64,000 bases of DNA from Anaerolineae bacterium (GTDB lineage: Bacteria > Chloroflexota > Anaerolineae > Anaerolineales > UBA4823), in the NCBI GenBank assembly GCA_003327455.1, contig QOQU01000003.1:186001-250000 (forward strand). The letters run 5' to 3'. The notes under the pieces are model-generated. The model was not told the origin of the DNA and searched no databases. It saw only the letters and a list, made by a program, of their open reading frames with translations. Below, piece after piece: positions 38,043 through 46,694 of the stretch (its first letter is position 1; each line of letters opens with the position of its first letter). Both the position numbers and the translations under genes were made by a program.

Positions 38043-39077
38043 ATGGATCTCAATACCCTTTGGTTTATCTTGATTGCCGTTCTATATATTGGTTTCTTTG
38101 TCCTGGAGGGATTTGATTTTGGGGTGGGAATGCTGTTACCTTTTCTCTCCAAACATTCAGATTCCGAGACCCAAGATCGGTTCCGGCGCACGATGATTAA
38201 TACGATCGGTCCACACTGGGATGCCAACGAAGTGTGGTTGTTAACCGCCGGTGGGGCAACCTTTGCAGCTTTTCCTCACTGGTATGCCACCATGTTCAGT
38301 GGGTTTTATTTTGCCCTCTTTCTATTGTTGGCAGCCTTAATCGTGCGGGGAGTGGCGTTTGAGTTTCGCAGCAAGGATGAGAATCCCAAATGGCGTAAAC
38401 TTTGGGATACCTGCATTTTCATTGGTAGCGCTCTCCCTGCCCTGTTATTGGGAGTCGCCTTTGCCAATCTGGTGCACGGAGTGCCAATTAATGCCGAGAT
38501 GCACTACACCGGAACGTTCTTCACCTTGCTCAACCCCTATTCGATTGTAGCTGGCCTGGATACTGTCCTCACCTTTGCCTTGTATGGAGCGATCTTTCTG
38601 GCTTTGAAGACAAAAGGAGAGGTAATGGAAAGAGCGGAGAAGGCTGCCCGGCGATTATGGTTGCCAGCTTTGATTGTTACCATGTTGCTGTTGGTCATGA
38701 CCTATTTCTATACAGACATCCTGACCAAACTGGGCGTCAACCCTGGCGTTATTCCTATCACGGGAGTGGTTGCCTTTTTGCTGAGTTACTACTTTATCCG
38801 CCGCAAGCAGATGGGTTGGGCATTCATTCTGGTTGCCATCTCGATTGCTTTTGCCTTTATCTCAGAGTTTCTGATTTTGTTTCCGCGCGTGATGGTTTCC
38901 AGCCTGAATCCTGAGTGGAGCCTTACGATTTACAACGCTTCATCGAGTCCCTACACGTTGCGGGTGATGACCATCATTGCTATTATCTTTGTGCCGGTCG
39001 TCCTGGCTTATCAGGGATGGAGTTATTGGGTCTTTCGCCGACGGATTAGTGGTTCTCCTGAAGAATTGACCTATTAG
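38043..39077 (+). CDS. cydB: Cytochrome bd ubiquinol oxidase subunit II
   Basis: A 344-aa subunit with about nine helices. Family motifs are LEGFDFGVGMLLPFL, TIGPHWDANEVWLLTAGGATFAAFP and the C-terminal NASSSPYTLRVM. An AAAGGAGG precedes ATG. Pairs with CydA in the terminal oxidase. The cydDC start is 5 bp after the stop codon. Confidence 0.94.
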   Translation: MDLNTLWFILIAVLYIGFFVLEGFDFGVGMLLPFLSKHSDSETQDRFRRTMINTIGPHWDANEVWLLTAGGATFAAFPHWYATMFSGFYFALFLLLAALIVRGVAFEFRSKDENPKWRKLWDTCIFIGSALPALLLGVAFANLVHGVPINAEMHYTGTFFTLLNPYSIVAGLDTVLTFALYGAIFLALKTKGEVMERAEKAARRLWLPALIVTMLLLVMTYFYTDILTKLGVNPGVIPITGVVAFLLSYYFIRRKQMGWAFILVAISIAFAFISEFLILFPRVMVSSLNPEWSLTIYNASSSPYTLRVMTIIAIIFVPVVLAYQGWSYWVFRRRISGSPEELTY

Positions 39078-39082
39078 TTGGC

Positions 39083-42000
39083 ATGTTGTTCGAGCGAAGC
39101 CTCCTGCAACAGGGGCAATTTGGCAAATGGCTGTTTACTGCTGCCGCTGTCTTTGCTGTTGCAGGGGGCATCTTAGCGCTTTTTCAAGCTCAATTCTTTA
39201 GCCACATCATTCATACAGTATTCTTAGAACAACGGACACTTGCCGAGATCGAGGGACTGTTTCTTTGGTTGGGATTGGTTCTGTTGACGCGCGGAATCCT
39301 TTTGGGTGGGCAGGAACTGGCTGCAACCCACTCAGCTTTTCAAATCAAACAAGCGATTCGCGAGCGACTGATTGATCATCTCAGCCGCATGGGGTATCTG
39401 GGAGAGGATACCGAATCAAGCGGCGAAGTGAGTCAGGTGATTATTGAGGGGGTGGATGCGCTCGAACCCTATTTCTCCCAATATCTGCCTCAGGCGGTCG
39501 TGGCTTTTCTCGTGCCGCCGATTCTATGTCTGGCGGTATTTCTTATCGACCCGCTGAGTGGCTTTGTGTTTCTGGTCACTGCACCGCTCATCCCTTTCTT
39601 TATGCGTCTGATTGCAGACGTTTCTGAGCGCCAGACACAACAGCAGTGGGGACGACTAAGTCAGCTCAGCGCCTTTTTGTTCGATGCCTTGCAAGGTTTG
39701 CCGACCATCAAGCGTCTGGGAAAGAGCGCTGAAATGGCAGAACGCCTGGCTGAAAAAGGAGATGAGTATCGGCGCGCTACACTGGAGACTTTGCGAACGA
39801 CCTTTCTTTCAGCACTGGTCATGGAAATGCTGTCCACCCTTTCCACTGCAGTGGTGGCTGTGCAGGTGGGGTTACGATTGCTCTACGGCTGGATTCCCTT
39901 TGAGAAGGCATTGTTTGTCCTGGTCATTGCACCCGAATTTTACCTGCCGCTGCGGCTGTTGGGACAACGCTTTCATGCAGGTATGAGCGGGGTCACAGCC
40001 TGGAAACGCATCCAAAAGCTCTTTGAAAAAGATCTGGATGAGCCACATCAGGTGAAAGACCTGCAATCTGGTGAAGAGACCGGACAAAGCAGCATTGGAT
40101 TCGGAAAAGAGATCGTCTTGCAAAATGTTACGTTTGCTTTTCCCGAAAGACGAGTAGGGTTGCAGAATATCAACGCCAGGCTTCAGCCTGGTACAATCAC
40201 GGTTCTGGTCGGGGCGAGTGGGGCAGGAAAGACCACTTTATTGAACCTGCTTCTTCGTTTGATCCGACCTCAGGAAGGAAAAATTCTGGTTGATGGAAAA
40301 CCAGTCGAAACCATTCCGCTTGCGCAGTGGTGGGATTGCATTGGGGTTGCTCCGCAACGACCTTTTTTATTTCAGGGAACAGTGCGCGAGAATATTGCCT
40401 TTGCAAAACCGCATGCCACTCAGGCTGAGATTGAGCAAGCAGCAAAGATGGCGTATGCAGATGAGTTTATTGTCCGTCTCCCGCAAGGCTATGAAACCCG
40501 GTTGGGTGAAAATGGGTATGGATTAAGCGCTGGAGAAAAACAACGTTTGATACTGGCGCGAGCGTATCTAAAAGATGCTCCCCTGCTGATCCTGGATGAA
40601 AGCACTGCAAATGTTGACCCGCAAAGCATCGAAAAAATCTGCCATAGCTTGAAAGAACATTCAAAAAACAAGGCGATTCTGATTGTCAGTCATCAACCTC
40701 AGATCTGGGAGATTGGTCAACGCTTCTGGGTGCTGAAGGACGGTCGTCTGCACGAAATGGATCACAATGAATTTGAATCTGTGTATCTTGTGAACCAGGC
40801 AGATTTTCATAAGAAAGTAGTCACGGGAAGATTGCAGAGCGTTGCCTCTGATGTTGACCGTCGGATTGAGCATGCAGTTTCTCCGGGCATTAGCCAAGCG
40901 GAGGGGATGCGCTATCCTGCCTTGGCACAGCCTCGCATCTCTACGCAGACCTCTTCCCTGTGGAAGCCCTGGTTATTGCAACTGTGGTCTTTGCGCGCCT
41001 GGATCGCGTTGGCGGTATTGCTGGGTTGGGCAGCGATTTTCAGCAATGTTGGGCTCATGTCGACATCGGCATATATTATTTCCTTTGCCGCGTTGCAGCC
41101 CTCCATTGCCCTCTTGCAAACAGCGATTGTTGGGGTGCGCTTTTTTGGGATCAGCCGGGGAGTTTTCCGCTATCTCGAGAGGCTGTCCTCGCATCGGGTG
41201 ACTTTAGACCTCTTATCCAGGATGCGCGTATGGTTCTACTGGGCTTTAGAGTTACGCGTACCTCAAATATTCGGGAGGTATGGAAGCGGTGAATTGCTGA
41301 GCCGTTTGATCGGTGACATTGCCTCTCTGGAGCCGTTCTATGTGAGAGCAATTGCTCCGCTGCCCGTTGCCGCTCTCATCGCGATTGGGGTGGTTGTATG
41401 GTTTCTGACCATTCAGCCTGCACTGGCATGGGTAGCAGGAGGGTTTTACCTTTTGGCAGGTTTATTTGTGTTACCAGTTTTTTATTTCGTCATTGTCCGC
41501 CTTAGCTCACCGAATAATGCTCTGCGCGGTCAGTTCAGCGAGCGGCTGGTCGTGTTTTTACAAGGTTTGGTTGACTTAAAGGTCAATCGGCGATTAGCTG
41601 AATTTCAACACCGCGTGGTTGCCAGCGCCAGAAAATATGGAAGGGGTGTTTGTCGGTTAAATTCTCTGATGAGTCTCCAGGGGGTAGCCATGAACCTGGT
41701 GGCATATTGCGCAATGTGGCTGGCTTTGTGGATCGCCACACCGTTGGTTAAGGCTGGGGCTATCAGCGGATTGTCCTTGGCTGGTTTGGGGTTGGGGGTG
41801 TTGGTGAGTTTTGAAGCCTTTTTAATCTTGCCTCAGGCGGTTCAATATTTTGTAAGTGGTAAAGAAGCGTTGCTGCGATTAAGCGAGATTGCAGCCGAAA
41901 GGCGGGAGGTATCCTCCAATACGTTTGGTTCGCGGACTCAAACTGAGCGCTTCGAAATTAAATTTGATTGCGTTCATTTTGACTATCGAGCAATAGAATC

Positions 42001-42715
42001 CAATTTGCCTGCCTGGACAAACTTGGAGCAGGCGGGACAGGGAATCAAAGCAGTTAGTTTTACACTGGGGGAGGGGCAGCGATTGGGAATTGTTGGACGT
42101 AGTGGGTCGGGAAAAACGACTCTGGTTTATTTGCTTCTGGGACTTTTCGAGCCACAAAGCGGGGCAATTTATCTGGATGGCAAAGATTTAAGTCAATATG
42201 ACTTAAGTTGGTGGCGGTCGTGCGTTGCTTCCTGTACTCAGGATGACTATCTATTCCAAACTTCTCTGCGGGAAAATCTCCTGTTTCTCAATCCCAATGT
42301 ATCTCAGGAGAGATTATGGCAGGCATTAGAAGCGGTCAGGCTGGCTGATTTCGTTCGTCGGCTACCCCAGGGTTTGGAAACGCAGTTGGGAGAACATGGA
42401 AGGCGATTAAGTGGAGGAGAACGCCAGCGTTTACTGCTGGCACGTACCCTGTTGCGGGAGTCTCCGATGTATATCTTCGATGAGCCAACCGCCAATCTAG
42501 ACCTGATCACTGCGAAAGAGATCGTTCAGAATCTCATATCATGGGCAGACCGAAGCACCATAATCCTGATTAGCCACCAGGCGATTGGTTTTGAGCAGAT
42601 GGACGAGATTTTGGTTTTTGATCAGGGATGTATTATCGGGCGTGGAAAGCATCAGGATTTGTTGGATTCTAATGAATACTACGCTCAGTTGTACCGCGAG
42701 AACGGCTCACAATAA
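39083..42715 (+). CDS. cydDC: Fused CydDC ABC exporter
   Basis: A 1210-aa single chain carrying both halves of the thiol/heme-linked exporter needed for bd oxidase assembly. The CydD half has about six helices, Walker A VGASGAGKTT (near residue 375), a weak signature LSAGEKQR and DESTANVD. The CydC half begins near residue 620, with helices, Walker A VGRSGSGKTT (near 1003), signature LSGGERQR and DEPTANLD. In most bacteria these are two genes; fused forms are known in Actinobacteria. A linker of about 40 residues joins the halves with no stop codon or frameshift. It is the last gene of the cyd operon. Confidence 0.9.
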   Translation: MLFERSLLQQGQFGKWLFTAAAVFAVAGGILALFQAQFFSHIIHTVFLEQRTLAEIEGLFLWLGLVLLTRGILLGGQELAATHSAFQIKQAIRERLIDHLSRMGYLGEDTESSGEVSQVIIEGVDALEPYFSQYLPQAVVAFLVPPILCLAVFLIDPLSGFVFLVTAPLIPFFMRLIADVSERQTQQQWGRLSQLSAFLFDALQGLPTIKRLGKSAEMAERLAEKGDEYRRATLETLRTTFLSALVMEMLSTLSTAVVAVQVGLRLLYGWIPFEKALFVLVIAPEFYLPLRLLGQRFHAGMSGVTAWKRIQKLFEKDLDEPHQVKDLQSGEETGQSSIGFGKEIVLQNVTFAFPERRVGLQNINARLQPGTITVLVGASGAGKTTLLNLLLRLIRPQEGKILVDGKPVETIPLAQWWDCIGVAPQRPFLFQGTVRENIAFAKPHATQAEIEQAAKMAYADEFIVRLPQGYETRLGENGYGLSAGEKQRLILARAYLKDAPLLILDESTANVDPQSIEKICHSLKEHSKNKAILIVSHQPQIWEIGQRFWVLKDGRLHEMDHNEFESVYLVNQADFHKKVVTGRLQSVASDVDRRIEHAVSPGISQAEGMRYPALAQPRISTQTSSLWKPWLLQLWSLRAWIALAVLLGWAAIFSNVGLMSTSAYIISFAALQPSIALLQTAIVGVRFFGISRGVFRYLERLSSHRVTLDLLSRMRVWFYWALELRVPQIFGRYGSGELLSRLIGDIASLEPFYVRAIAPLPVAALIAIGVVVWFLTIQPALAWVAGGFYLLAGLFVLPVFYFVIVRLSSPNNALRGQFSERLVVFLQGLVDLKVNRRLAEFQHRVVASARKYGRGVCRLNSLMSLQGVAMNLVAYCAMWLALWIATPLVKAGAISGLSLAGLGLGVLVSFEAFLILPQAVQYFVSGKEALLRLSEIAAERREVSSNTFGSRTQTERFEIKFDCVHFDYRAIESNLPAWTNLEQAGQGIKAVSFTLGEGQRLGIVGRSGSGKTTLVYLLLGLFEPQSGAIYLDGKDLSQYDLSWWRSCVASCTQDDYLFQTSLRENLLFLNPNVSQERLWQALEAVRLADFVRRLPQGLETQLGEHGRRLSGGERQRLLLARTLLRESPMYIFDEPTANLDLITAKEIVQNLISWADRSTIILISHQAIGFEQMDEILVFDQGCIIGRGKHQDLLDSNEYYAQLYRENGSQ

Positions 42716-42718
42716 AAT

Positions 42719-42752
42719 GGTCGCCAAGCCCTCGGGTTACGGCTTGGCGACC
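42719..42752 (-). terminator. Hairpin terminator after the minus-strand exporter genes
   Basis: A 12-bp perfect stem, GGTCGCCAAGCC (42719-42730) and GGCTTGGCGACC (42741-42752). Read on the minus strand it is followed by ATTTTATT. On the plus strand no T-tract follows, so cydDC termination is less certain. Confidence 0.7.
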
Positions 42753-42766
42753 AAAAAGCGGAGAGC

Positions 42767-43591
42767 TTAATCCCCGATTGGTTGTAAAGCTGGAATAGGG
42801 AAAGGTAATGGATTGGTAGGAATGGTCTCTTTGGGCTTGGGCGCTGGAAGAGTTTGCGTTGGGCTTTGCTGTTGACCGATAGCCGCCAGAGCCTCGATCT
42901 CGTTGCGACTATCGAGTACTCGCGCTACCTTGCCATCCAGCATTTGGATGACCCGATCGGCAAATTGCACCATGCGCAGGTCGTGGGTGACCATAATGGC
43001 AGCCTTACCCTGTTCATGGATGAGCTCAGAGAGGATTTGCACGACCTGGAAAGCACGTTCGGAGTCCAGGGCGGCAGTGGGTTCATCGGCTAAAACGATA
43101 GCCGGATTATGCACCAGGGCGCGGGCGATGGCGACCCGTTGTTGTTGTCCGCCCGATAGTTGAGAAGGCAGGTTATTCAAGCGATCCTCTAAGCCGAGGC
43201 GGACGAGCAAACGTTTTGCCTGCTCGGCCGTCTGACGATTGTAGCGCTTATTCATGCGCAACATCAGTTCAACATTCTCTAAGGCGGTGAGGAAGGGAAC
43301 AAGATTGTTGGCTTGAAAGGTGAAACCGACTTTTTCGCGACGAAAGCGGGTGCGTTCGACATCGCTCATCTTGACGATGTCTTTCCCGTCAATGATAATT
43401 TCACCTTTGGTGGGCCGTAGCAATCCGGCAATCAGGGCTAGCATGGTGGTTTTACCCGAACCAGATGGCCCGACCATTGCCACAAATTCTCCTTTGCGCA
43501 GGGTGATTGAGGCGTTATCAACAGCGGTAACCGAGATGTTGCCGCTTTGGTAGATCTTATATACCGAGTTGGTCTCTAAAATGGTGTCCAT
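42767..43591 (-). CDS. ABC transporter ATP-binding protein (DevA/MacB type)
   Basis: 274 aa. Motifs are GPSGSGKTT (Walker A), FQANNLVPFLTALENV (Q-loop), [15 protein letters not shown] (signature), VLADEPTAALDSERAF (Walker B) and MVTHD (switch). A Pro/Gln-rich C-terminal tail of about 40 residues (TLPAPKPKETIPTNPLPFP) is unusual. It is paired with the permease at 43613, 21 bp upstream. No HlyD-type fusion protein (DevB) is present. Confidence 0.88.
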   Translation of the reverse strand: MDTILETNSVYKIYQSGNISVTAVDNASITLRKGEFVAMVGPSGSGKTTMLALIAGLLRPTKGEIIIDGKDIVKMSDVERTRFRREKVGFTFQANNLVPFLTALENVELMLRMNKRYNRQTAEQAKRLLVRLGLEDRLNNLPSQLSGGQQQRVAIARALVHNPAIVLADEPTAALDSERAFQVVQILSELIHEQGKAAIMVTHDLRMVQFADRVIQMLDGKVARVLDSRNEIEALAAIGQQQSPTQTLPAPKPKETIPTNPLPFPIPALQPIGD

Positions 43592-43612
43592 GATTTCTCC
43601 TCGAGTTTCTGT

Positions 43613-44761
43613 TTACATACCTAAAGCCGCTAAGGGTTCCACTTTCAATGCTAAGCGCACGGAGACCAAGCCACCGATTGGTCCAATCAGCAACAGGGTA
43701 CTGATGGCAATCAGGGCAGTGGTGCCATTCAGTAAAATGGGTATCCCATCCGGTAGGAAGATCGTTAGCAGAAAAGTACCGATCGATCCGATAGCAACCC
43801 CCAGAATTGTGACCAGAATAATTTGTAAAACTACAGCGACAGCTATGCTGTGGTTGGAGGTGCCTACGGCTTTGAGAACTCCAATTTGGGGTACTTTTTG
43901 TAAGGTTTGGATTTGAAAGAAGCCGCCGATGACCAAAATACCGATCAAAAGGGTAAAACCGCGCTGAGTGTTGAGAGTGCCTTGTTGAGCTTGATAACCA
44001 GGTGAGGCTTCATAAGCCGTTTTTCGGTCGACCACCTCAACATTCGAAACACGGCTTTGGATGCGTGCAGCCACAGTCTCGATCGATTCGCCAGACTCAA
44101 CTCGGACGGCAACGACATTTGCGATACCTTCAACCGTAAGACCGTTCTGGTTTGGTTGAGGCTTGATGGAATCCCAGGTGTTGAAAGGGACAAAAATCGA
44201 AGGGGCGTAAAAGAATTGACGCCCATCAGTGATGCCAATCACTTCCAGGGTATGGAATTTTTCATCGCTGCCCACAATGGTTTTGATGCGAATGCGATCA
44301 CCGACTTTAATGCCGGTTTGCTTGGCAACGTTGCCATCAATGATGGTCTGATAGGCTCGCGGCGAACGTAAAGGCTGTCCTTCTAGAGCAGGAGGCATGC
44401 CGGGTTTACCGGGTTCAACTCCAATCAGCGAAACGTCGAGCAAAGTGGTTTTATCCTCAGACACAATGCTGGCTGTTGCAAAGCCAAGGGGACCGATTTC
44501 TGCCACGCCTTCGATGCGACGGATGTCGTTAAATTTATCGCGGGGAATGCGGCTGGCAGCAGTGGAAAGATCAACGTTCTTTTGGAATACAATCAGTTCG
44601 GCATCAAGCTTTTCCAGATATTCCTTATTGGCATCCGCCAATCCCTGAGCAAGGGCAGCTATAAATAAAACTAAAACCGTGATCAGGGCGATCACAAGGC
44701 TGAAAAGGATAAATCGACCGCGATTGCGTAAGATTTCCTTTACCGCTAAATAGAATGCCAT
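43613..44761 (-). CDS. ABC transporter permease (FtsX/DevC type)
   Basis: A 382-aa permease. An N-terminal helix (FILFSLVIALITVLVLFIAALAQGL) is followed by a 200-residue MacB-PCD-like extracytoplasmic region and three C-terminal helices with the coupling motif PQIGVLKAVGTSNHS. Its promoter has near-consensus elements at 44889-44916. It forms a two-gene exporter with the ATPase at 42767. The substrate is unknown; relatives export lipids, peptides or antibiotics. Confidence 0.87.
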   Translation of the reverse strand: MAFYLAVKEILRNRGRFILFSLVIALITVLVLFIAALAQGLADANKEYLEKLDAELIVFQKNVDLSTAASRIPRDKFNDIRRIEGVAEIGPLGFATASIVSEDKTTLLDVSLIGVEPGKPGMPPALEGQPLRSPRAYQTIIDGNVAKQTGIKVGDRIRIKTIVGSDEKFHTLEVIGITDGRQFFYAPSIFVPFNTWDSIKPQPNQNGLTVEGIANVVAVRVESGESIETVAARIQSRVSNVEVVDRKTAYEASPGYQAQQGTLNTQRGFTLLIGILVIGGFFQIQTLQKVPQIGVLKAVGTSNHSIAVAVVLQIILVTILGVAIGSIGTFLLTIFLPDGIPILLNGTTALIAISTLLLIGPIGGLVSVRLALKVEPLAALGM

Positions 44762-44888
44762 GACTCTCTACCATCCTTCTTTCAAAAATGCTCTCCCACA
44801 GGCAGTTGCCTATCCGCTTTCCATACACCATCCAGACCTGCCAACCGAACCACAAACCAGATCTGCCTGCGGAAGAGCTTATAGATAT

Positions 44889-44936
44889 ATTTTATCATAG
44901 ATATATATTTTGTCAAGGTTTTATACAATAATTGTA
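44889..44936 (-). promoter_or_regulatory. Promoter and possible operators of the DevCA-like exporter
   Basis: On the minus strand, TTGACA (44916-44911), a 16-bp spacer, TAAAAT (44894-44889). A direct repeat ATAGATATAT occurs at 44881 and 44898. A perfect palindrome TACAATAATTGTA lies just upstream of the -35 (44924-44936). Confidence 0.55.
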
Positions 44937-45003
44937 ATGGATTTATGTGTTAATATTCGTTTATAGGATGATTTTGATAAGCATAGATCTTATTGGTTAG
45001 CAT

Positions 45004-45282
45004 GATCTGGCAGTATAAAGCTCTGCAGGATAGGGACGAACCGCGGATGGACGCGAATAGACGCGAATAGACGCGAAGGAATCTTTCTAAGGCGTTTCCT
45101 TTTTCTCCTACTTAACTGGATTTATTCGTGTTCATTTACGTTGATTGATCTGGCGGTATTAGGCTCTGCAAGGTGGGGACTAACCGCGAATGGACGCGAA
45201 TAGACGTGAAGGAATGTTTCTAAAACATTTCCTTCTTGTTCGGAAAGTGATCTCATTCGTGTTCATTTGCGTTCATTCGCGG
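45004..45282. repeat. Two tandem hairpin-forming repeat units (MITE/REP-like)
   Basis: Unit 1 (45004-45146) and unit 2 (45147-45282) both start GATCTGGC and share GCTCTGCA, then ACCGCG, GGACGCGAATAGACG and GAAGGAAT, and end ATTCGTGTTCATTT. Each unit folds on itself. In unit 2, CCGCGAATG (45184-45192) pairs with CATTCGCGG (45274-45282), and GAAGGAATGTTT (45208-45219) pairs with AAACATTTCCTTC (45223-45235) apart from one bulge. The region from 44950 to 45440 contains no gene. Confidence 0.6.
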
Positions 45283-45351
45283 AATTGAACTTTTCTCTCC
45301 TTCTCGTGTTTGGACAGGACTGAACGATTCGGGAAGTGTTTCTATTGGGTT

Positions 45352-45357
45352 TATAAT
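45352..45357 (+). promoter_or_regulatory. -10 box of the polysaccharide operon
   Basis: Perfect TATAAT 84 bp before ATG 45441; no convincing -35. Confidence 0.35.
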
Positions 45358-45440
45358 TCAACACGAATCATCTGATTGATCGATGCAATACCCGCATTTG
45401 ATGAACGTTAGGAAGAGATAAGGATTTCGTATAGATAACA

Positions 45441-46694
45441 ATGAACAATACCTCACAAAAAATTCAAACCTACCTCGAAAATCGACTGCCTGAATATCTG
45501 GACATACTCCAGCAAATGGTAGCGATCAACAGCTTTACTGCAAATGCTGAGGGCGTGAATGAGCTGGGCAAGTTTACCGCTGAGGTATTTGCCCAACGTG
45601 GTTTTCGGGCAGAGTTTGTCCCATCCAGGCAAAGCGGATTTGGGCAACATTTGTTTCTCTATCGGCAATCGGCGTCTGACCCAACCGGCCAGCCTCCAGC
45701 AACCTTAGCGCTTATCTCTCATCTGGATACTGTATACTCTCCCGAGGAAGAAGAGAAACATAATTTCTTCTGGCGTATTGAAGGTCGACGCGCCTACGGG
45801 CCGGGTTGTGTGGATATCAAGGGTGGCACAGTAATGATCTTGATGGTTTTAGATGCACTTCGAGAGGCTTTTCCAGATGAGTTTGCGAGGACGAATTGGA
45901 TTGTGGCAATGAACGCCAGCGAAGAAGCCCTTTCCGAAGATTTCAGTCAATTCTGTCTCGAACGATTTCCTGCTCACACGCGCTCTTGTCTGGTCTTTGA
46001 AGCTGGAAATATCCAGGACGATACCTTTAAGCTTGTGGTTGCCCGTAAGGGGCGGGCTTATTTTCGGGTTGATGTCGAAGGTCGCTCGGCGCATTCGGGG
46101 AATAATCATCAGAATGGCGCCAACGCAATTGTACAACTAGCGCATACCATTCAACAATTGGCTGCTTTGACCGATTACGACCGTCAATTAACGTTGAATA
46201 TTGGCGTGGTGCATGGAGGAACAGTTGTCAACCGCGTGCCCCATTTTGCCCATGCCGAAGCAGAACTCAGAGCATTTTCGCCCCCGGTTTTTGAAGAGAC
46301 GATTCAGAAGGTTTTGGCGGTGCAGAAAGAGAGCCGGATTTTCAGTCAGGATGGTTTTGCCTGCAAGGTCAAAGTTCATCTCCTGGAACGCACTTCCCCC
46401 TGGCCCGAGAATGAAGCTACCCAGCGATTGTTCACAGTCTGGCAGAAAACTGCCGACCGGTTCGGTATGAAGGTTGCTGCCGAAAAGCGTGGGGGCTTAA
46501 GCGATGGTAATTTCTTTTGGCAACACTTTCCTACTTTAGATGGCCTGGGACCTGCCGGCAACAACGCGCATTGCTCCGAGCGAGACCCAGAGTCCGGTAA
46601 GGATCAAGAATATGTTTCGATCCCTTCTTTTATACCTAAAGCTTTATTGAATACCCTGGCGATCCATGAATTGATCGGGCAAGCACAACAATGA
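45441..46694 (+). CDS. M20 family peptidase (zinc carboxypeptidase/deacylase)
   Basis: 417 aa, of ArgE/DapE/carboxypeptidase-G2 type. Metal site: ISHLDTVYS (His, Asp) and GPGCVDIKGG (Asp). Catalytic Glu in MNASEEAL. A dimerisation domain follows (GRSAHSGNNHQNGANAIVQLAH), then a C-terminal GLSDGNFFWQHFPTLDGLGPAGNNAHC. No signal peptide is visible. It is first of a four-gene set with 4-nt overlaps. Its role beside polysaccharide genes is unclear. Confidence 0.85.
   Translation: MNNTSQKIQTYLENRLPEYLDILQQMVAINSFTANAEGVNELGKFTAEVFAQRGFRAEFVPSRQSGFGQHLFLYRQSASDPTGQPPATLALISHLDTVYSPEEEEKHNFFWRIEGRRAYGPGCVDIKGGTVMILMVLDALREAFPDEFARTNWIVAMNASEEALSEDFSQFCLERFPAHTRSCLVFEAGNIQDDTFKLVVARKGRAYFRVDVEGRSAHSGNNHQNGANAIVQLAHTIQQLAALTDYDRQLTLNIGVVHGGTVVNRVPHFAHAEAELRAFSPPVFEETIQKVLAVQKESRIFSQDGFACKVKVHLLERTSPWPENEATQRLFTVWQKTADRFGMKVAAEKRGGLSDGNFFWQHFPTLDGLGPAGNNAHCSERDPESGKDQEYVSIPSFIPKALLNTLAIHELIGQAQQ

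Noticed and set aside
45004-45282. CRISPR-like repeat array
   Set aside because: Only two long units, each self-complementary, with no short repeats or spacers and no cas genes.
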